Shown: in pieces, positions 59,912 through 64,000 of the stretch
Numbering within the stretch: the stretch's first letter is position 1
How the letters are laid out: every line of letters starts with the position of its first letter
DNA from: Candidatus Saliniplasma halalkaliphilum
GTDB lineage: Archaea; Thermoplasmatota; Thermoplasmata; Halarchaeoplasmatales; Halarchaeoplasmataceae
Assembly (NCBI GenBank): GCA_019594235.1
Contig: JAFDTG010000001.1
Coordinates: 8,841-72,840, forward strand
DNA: 64,000 nt
Reading direction: 5' to 3'
Translations under genes and position numbers: made by a program
Notes under the pieces: generated by a model
Told to the model about the DNA's origin: nothing
The model's database searches: none
What the model saw: only the letters and a program-made list of their open reading frames with translations

Positions 59912-61839
59912 AAACTTCCAAAAAACTTTTCACATTCTCTTTTTAGGTTATTTGTTGGCCTGTAACTGAACTGATCAGGCATCTTATTTTTGTACCTATC
60001 GTAATTGAATCGTTTATCCATGAGTATGATAAGCCCTTTATCACTCTTGCTTCTAATACATCTTCCAGCAGCTTGCAGTACTCTATTCAAAGCTGGATAT
60101 ATCCTTGTATAATCGTAACCTTTTCGTCTACCAAACTTTTCTTCATAATACTCCTGCAGCGCATCCAACTCTGTTGTTGGCGGTGGGAAAGGAATGCCGG
60201 CAATGATTACAGCTGATAGAATGTTGTCATTATAGTCAACTCCCTCTGATAGGCTTCCTCCCTGAACTCCTAACAGTAAGTTCCTTTCTGTGCGTTTTAG
60301 TTTATTGACTAAATTCTCTTTCTCCCTTTTTGAGTATCTCTTATCCTCGATGAGTAAATTCTTATTTAGATGTACGAGTTCAAGTCTATCTGCTACCTTC
60401 TCCATCAGATGATACGATGGAAAAAATGCAGCTATGTTACCATCTACATTGTTCACAACGTCCGATATGAAATTGGCATAGGCTTGAAACATCTGCAGAT
60501 CACGTTCTTTGTAGGATGTTGTTAAGTTGTTTACACTTACAATCTTCCTGTTTTTCTTTGGGAAAGGTGAGCTGTATTCTTTGATTATGGGATCTTCGAT
60601 ACCTAAAAGGTCTGCATACATCTCCCCTGGATATAGCGTTCCACTCATAAGAACCGCTGACGAAATATCATTGAATATATCTTCAGTTAACATAGCAGGA
60701 TCGAGTAAACCTACACGGAAAGTAGGCGGTGAAGGACAATATGCTCGATATATCTCCGTTCCTTCTTTGTCCCATTTAGCTAAAAATGAAAATAAACTCC
60801 ACGGAGCTGTTGCTGCTGAATCTTTCTCTATCAGATTGCCTGCAGCTGTTTCAAGTTCTTTTAGAAAATCCTCGAACCGGGGGTATTGTCCAAGTCCACT
60901 TTTCAGTGAATTATCTATCAGTTTGTCCAAAAACTTCTTTTCGATCGGCTGTTCACCAATATTCAGTTTATTGAACTCAATGGCTAGTCTTTTGATACAG
61001 CTTGCTAAAGATGGATTTTCAGTATTCAATAAATTAAAAGCTTCCTGAAGCTGCTGTAGAGAAATAGACTCTTCGAGATGTGACCTTACTCTATCTGGAA
61101 GATTATGGGCTTCATCAACAATTATTATACAATCCTCTAAAGCTAAACCCAGCTGTTCCATTATCTGGTCCTGTATATCCGAAAAAATGTAATTGTAATC
61201 GCAGACGATTATATCAGCTGCTTTACCGGCTTCGAGGGCTGCTTTATGTGGACACACGTTCCTTGAACTGCACACATCCACTATTTTATCCACGTGTTTT
61301 GTATCTCCTCTCAATCTCTCAACAACATTACTCATGTTCTTATTGAATAAGTTACAGTAATGCTTGCCCTTCTTTTTACAAAATCTTTCAAAGACGGGGT
61401 ACGGTAATCTTGATTCCTCCCTTGGGCACATATGCTGTTTGGAGATGATATCTAGGGCGTATATCGAGGAAGAGATGTTCTTTATGGTATCGACAGCTAT
61501 GCGATGCTGGGACTGTTTACTGGTAAGGAAAAAGATCTTCTGTTCCTTTTTCTTTGACTTTACAGCGGAAGTGAGAACTGCCGCGGTTTTACCGATTCCA
61601 GTCGGTGCATGTGCTAATAGAACTTTGTTTTTTTTAAAGACTTTTTCAGAGTCTTTCATAAACTGTTTCTGTCCTTCCCTTATTTTTTGGAAAGGGAATA
61701 AACCTTCTTTTGATACTTTTGGCTTTTGACCCTTCTTGGTATGAGAACTTCCACTGACTAACGTATTACATTTGGGACAGTATGATTTATCCTTCCCAGG
61801 CCTTAGAAGTGTTCCACAACTTTTACAAAACTTTCCCAT
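59908..61839 (-). CDS. XPD/DinG-like superfamily 2 DNA helicase with zinc ribbon
   Basis: A 643-residue Rad3/XPD-family helicase. A zinc ribbon (CKSCGTLLRPGKDKSYCPKC) begins the chain. FQKIREGQKQFMKDSEKVFKK, Walker A HAPTGIGKTAAVLT, Cys-rich insert (CPREES, FCKKKGKHYC, CSSRNVCPH) for a 4Fe-4S cluster, DEAH box IIVDEAHNLPDRVR, MSGTLYP, and motif VI region NRVLQAAGRCIRSKSDKG are visible. It probably unwinds DNA 5'-3' in repair. The N-terminal ribbon is not part of standard XPD. GTG at 61860 is an alternative start. Confidence 0.92.
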   Translation of the reverse strand: MGKFCKSCGTLLRPGKDKSYCPKCNTLVSGSSHTKKGQKPKVSKEGLFPFQKIREGQKQFMKDSEKVFKKNKVLLAHAPTGIGKTAAVLTSAVKSKKKEQKIFFLTSKQSQHRIAVDTIKNISSSIYALDIISKQHMCPREESRLPYPVFERFCKKKGKHYCNLFNKNMSNVVERLRGDTKHVDKIVDVCSSRNVCPHKAALEAGKAADIIVCDYNYIFSDIQDQIMEQLGLALEDCIIIVDEAHNLPDRVRSHLEESISLQQLQEAFNLLNTENPSLASCIKRLAIEFNKLNIGEQPIEKKFLDKLIDNSLKSGLGQYPRFEDFLKELETAAGNLIEKDSAATAPWSLFSFLAKWDKEGTEIYRAYCPSPPTFRVGLLDPAMLTEDIFNDISSAVLMSGTLYPGEMYADLLGIEDPIIKEYSSPFPKKNRKIVSVNNLTTSYKERDLQMFQAYANFISDVVNNVDGNIAAFFPSYHLMEKVADRLELVHLNKNLLIEDKRYSKREKENLVNKLKRTERNLLLGVQGGSLSEGVDYNDNILSAVIIAGIPFPPPTTELDALQEYYEEKFGRRKGYDYTRIYPALNRVLQAAGRCIRSKSDKGLIILMDKRFNYDRYKNKMPDQFSYRPTNNLKRECEKFFGSF

Positions 61840-62024
61840 CAAGATTGCTGAACTGGTCACGGTAATTATTCTTTTCGGAAAGTTATGTTAAATGGTTCAC
61901 CGGGATCTGAATTATGGAGTGTGACCAACGAGGCTTTTGAATAAATCCAACATCATGATCCGCCCGTAAAAAAGGGAAAGGAAGAGGGTTTGAGGGAGGA
62001 AAAGGGTTGTTCTAGTTGTAAGTA

Positions 62025-63380
62025 CTACTTCTCTTCGAACCACGTATCATCTCCTGAAGGAAGATTGGGTGGTGGATCGCCACCTCCCCCACCACCACCG
62101 CCGCCGTTATCGTCTTCTTCGTTCGTTACTGTGAACATATCGCCATGTGTTACTGGTCCTACTTCCCAGCCTCCGTATTCATCATCAACTTCGATAGTAT
62201 ATCGGATATTGACATCATACACTTCTCCATCATCGGGTATCCCTGTTATAGCTACGTTATCCTTATCGATCTCCTCACCATGTGTTAACCAATCGTAGGT
62301 CAAAGTCTCCCATCCCTGATCCCATTCTGGACTCCACTCTATTTTGACTTCATACACAGGCTCGTTACATCCGGCAGGATTTTCCACTACGAGCCCATCA
62401 AAATCAGGATAGACCGAGTCACTGTACTCGCTGGCTTCATAGTGATCCTTATCTGTGTCAAGTCCACTGACTACATCAGGTTCAGCGTTCTTGATCGGGA
62501 TATCTACCGTAGCTTCGGCGCTTTCCTTGACATCTCTTAATGAAGGGGGGAGTACTCCTGAGTCATCCCAAAATCCCAGCAAACTTGTTGCTGAAAGATG
62601 AAGTGTATATTCACTAGCATCGTGGGGTACTTGAAATTCAAATACTGTTTGAGCTTGATAGGTTGTTTCCTCGGGTTCGCACTCTAGCTCATTTAGAAAA
62701 TCAATAGAGGCCTCTTCACCAAAATCCCTAGCATTTCCTATGTATTCATCTACCTGGGTGGCCTCTATATTATCAGCCACCGTCGAAGCCCAACCTATAG
62801 GAACTGGAGATACAGCATCAGCAAACCCCCAGGCAGCATCCTCTGCGAATCCTTTAGCATCAAAACTTATTTCATTTTCTCGATTCTGGTTATACCAGTC
62901 CTCTCCAGTTGTTTGAGTTCCAAAATTTTCTGATGTTGAAATATCTAAAGTACCGGGGTTCGCATCAGAATATGGACTCGTAAAATATCCTGCTAAGTTT
63001 ATTCCGTAACCGTTGTAATAAAGGTAATCTAGAGGTGGCGTGCCAGAAACACTGTCTGCATAGGCATCTGCCGTCACTCTTACTTTTATCTCAGTATATT
63101 CATTCCCACCATCAGTCATGCTATTTGTGTCATAAACATCCACATCTAGCGATATTGCATTTTCTACGTTTTCGTCAGATTCATATTCATCTTCATCGAT
63201 ATCCTGCTCTACGGCAAGATTCTATCCATCCATATCAGCTGTATCTCCACACTGTAAATATACTGCATCATGAACTTCCTCTTCTGTGAGAGTTTCATCA
63301 GCAGAAACTGGCTCACTAACTGGTATAACCATCAAACATAATGTTAATAATACCAATGGAGCGATGATTTTAACTTTCGT
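62025..63380 (-). pseudogene. Secreted acidic protein with poly-Gly tail, interrupted by TAG and with ACG at the start position
   Basis: From 63143 leftward there is an open 372-codon frame encoding an acidic protein (DGGNEYTEIKVRVTADAYADS, later IEWSPEWDQGWETLTYDW), with a nine-Gly run near the end (about 62080-62106). The same frame continues upstream past one TAG (63222-63224) into an obvious signal peptide KVKIIAPLVLLTLCLMVIPVS...VSA. The codon where its Met should be is ACG (63378-63380), 6 bases after GAGGTGAG. So two single-base changes separate it from an intact gene of about 451 codons. Decay, readthrough or sequence error are all possible; TAG is an ordinary stop in neighbouring genes. 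It directly follows another damaged gene. Confidence 0.65.
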
Positions 63381-63387
63381 TACTTCC

Positions 63388-64000
63388 TCACCTCTCTAGA
63401 AATGTTACTTCAACAGTTGAAGAGACTTCCTCGGATAGACCGTCTAGGATAGCCTGAAATTCATATGAATATTCATTGCCTATATTTTCCTCGGTGATTC
63501 TGCTTGTTATTCGTGTTTCTATTTTGAATTCTCTCTCGCTGACATCAAAGGTTATATAGGCTTCTCCTTCTCCGCTTGCACCAATTTTTAAATCTCAGTT
63601 TGATCCCATCCTAAAAAACTCGCATTATCAGCTTCATTCCATCCTGTGTTAAAATCAAGAGTGTTTTCAGCTATATTTTTTCCCTCTAAACCTTGGGCTG
63701 TCAACCTGATTTCATCAGGATCTAAATCATCAGAAAATTCACCTTCAGCACTAAGCCATATCTTGGTTTGATAGTTACCAGGACCTGTGATAGAGGACAT
63801 GAACATCTCAACATTCAATTCCAATGTGCTTTCATTATTTACTGTGGTAACAGCAGTTGCGGTCTCATTCTCATAATACTTATCTGTAAGGTCCGTCTCT
63901 TCCACCAAGTTCTCTCGATATTCTACTTCTAACGTCTGGTATCCTTCAACCACTTCGATCGGCTCTCCCTCATCACGATACCCGGCCACGATCATCGTCA
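63388..64000 (-). pseudogene. Acidic surface-type protein, frameshifted, partial at right edge
   Basis: The frame is open at the right edge (64000) and runs to a TAA at 63588, ending NASFLGWDQTEI. Coding sequence clearly continues in another frame, LKIGASGEGEAYITFDVSEREFKIETRITSRITEEN..., to a TGA at 63388. One extra T in the T3 run just before 63590 would join them as TEILKIGAS. The protein looks like a beta-rich extracellular domain (NNESTLELNVEMFMSS, IWLSAEGEFSDDLDPDEIRLTAQG). Its stop overlaps the ribosome binding site of the next secreted gene, so the two form an operon. Pseudogene or homopolymer sequencing error cannot be told apart. Confidence 0.6.

Noticed and set aside
62025..63380. 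Pyrrolysine encoded by the TAG at 63222
   Set aside because: Several intact genes in the window (for example ftsZ, the kinase at 30474 and rnp4) end in TAG, and no pyl genes are visible. Kept only as a remote possibility.

Overview
This window is a gene-dense stretch of an AT-rich archaeal chromosome. The informational genes are archaeal: TFB, RpoK, S19e, L39e, L31e, S2, aIF6, PAN, a proteasome beta subunit, aCPSF1, Rpp21, aTrm5, diphthine synthase, deoxyhypusine synthase, an intron-bearing initiator tRNA and an H/ACA guide RNA. FtsZ, archaetidylserine synthesis, PDCD5 and a phosphopantetheine adenylyltransferase fused to a DUF84 NTP-phosphatase point to Euryarchaeota in the broad sense, perhaps near Thermoplasmata. 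I cannot place it more finely. Many proteins are rich in Asp and Glu, and a Trk-type K+ transporter lies near a multisubunit cation/proton antiporter module. Both would suit life in salt, but this is inference. No methanogenesis genes are visible.

Layout. 1-6.2 kb: end of a nitrilase-family gene, TrkH, and an eight-gene operon with the gene order of the ion-translocating half of a membrane-bound hydrogenase (mbhA-H = mrpE,F,G,A-C-terminal parts,B,C,D) but no hydrogenase genes. 6.4-11.2 kb: PRC-barrel protein, gamma carbonic anhydrase, corrinoid adenosyltransferase, membrane proteins, pyruvoyl arginine decarboxylase coupled to a zinc-ribbon protein, and Elp3. 11.3-17.4 kb: tRNA-Val followed by an odd tRNA-end-like repeat region, TFB, a bacterial-type mutS-mutL pair, and tRNA-iMet. 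17.4-27 kb: DtxR-type regulator, GluRS, CoaD-DUF84, the S19e-PDCD5-L39e-L31e-aIF6 cluster, a metallo-beta-lactamase-fold protein, RqcH/NFACT and M18 aminopeptidase. 27-36.9 kb: coiled-coil protein, pyrBI, a UbiA prenyltransferase, a kinase, deoxyhypusine synthase, ftsZ, an overlapping asd-pssA-mptD lipid/pterin operon, THEP1-like NTPase and Trm1. 36.9-50.5 kb: a large PAPS-reductase-like protein, UspA, a triple-hairpin H/ACA RNA, zinc ribbon, PAN, DUF763, endonuclease III-like glycosylase, GT-C enzyme, ThiF/MoeB-like E1 beside a THUMP-less ThiI, rpoK-rps2, aCPSF1 and psmB. 50.6-64 kb: tandem MraY/WecA-like transferases, a ModE-Nudix fusion, RNase P subunit 4, a CRM-domain protein, Trm5, DphB, IleRS with a structured leader, an XPD-like helicase, and two damaged genes for acidic secreted proteins at the right edge.

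How the genes fit together. Translation and tRNA/rRNA modification dominate (GluRS, IleRS, Trm1, Trm5, Elp3, ThiI-like, H/ACA RNA, Rpp21, CRM protein, DphB, Dys). Protein quality control is represented by PAN, the proteasome and RqcH. Envelope construction is represented by UbiA, Asd/PssA, the GT4 pair and the GT-C enzyme. The most notable non-routine items are the triple H/ACA RNA at 39.4 kb, the structured leader/small RNA before ileS at 56.2 kb, the hydrogenase-less Mbh/Mrp module with a probable ATA start codon, the three-fold GAGCCCA repeat region after tRNA-Val, and the disrupted secreted-protein genes. No transposon, CRISPR array or prophage is visible.
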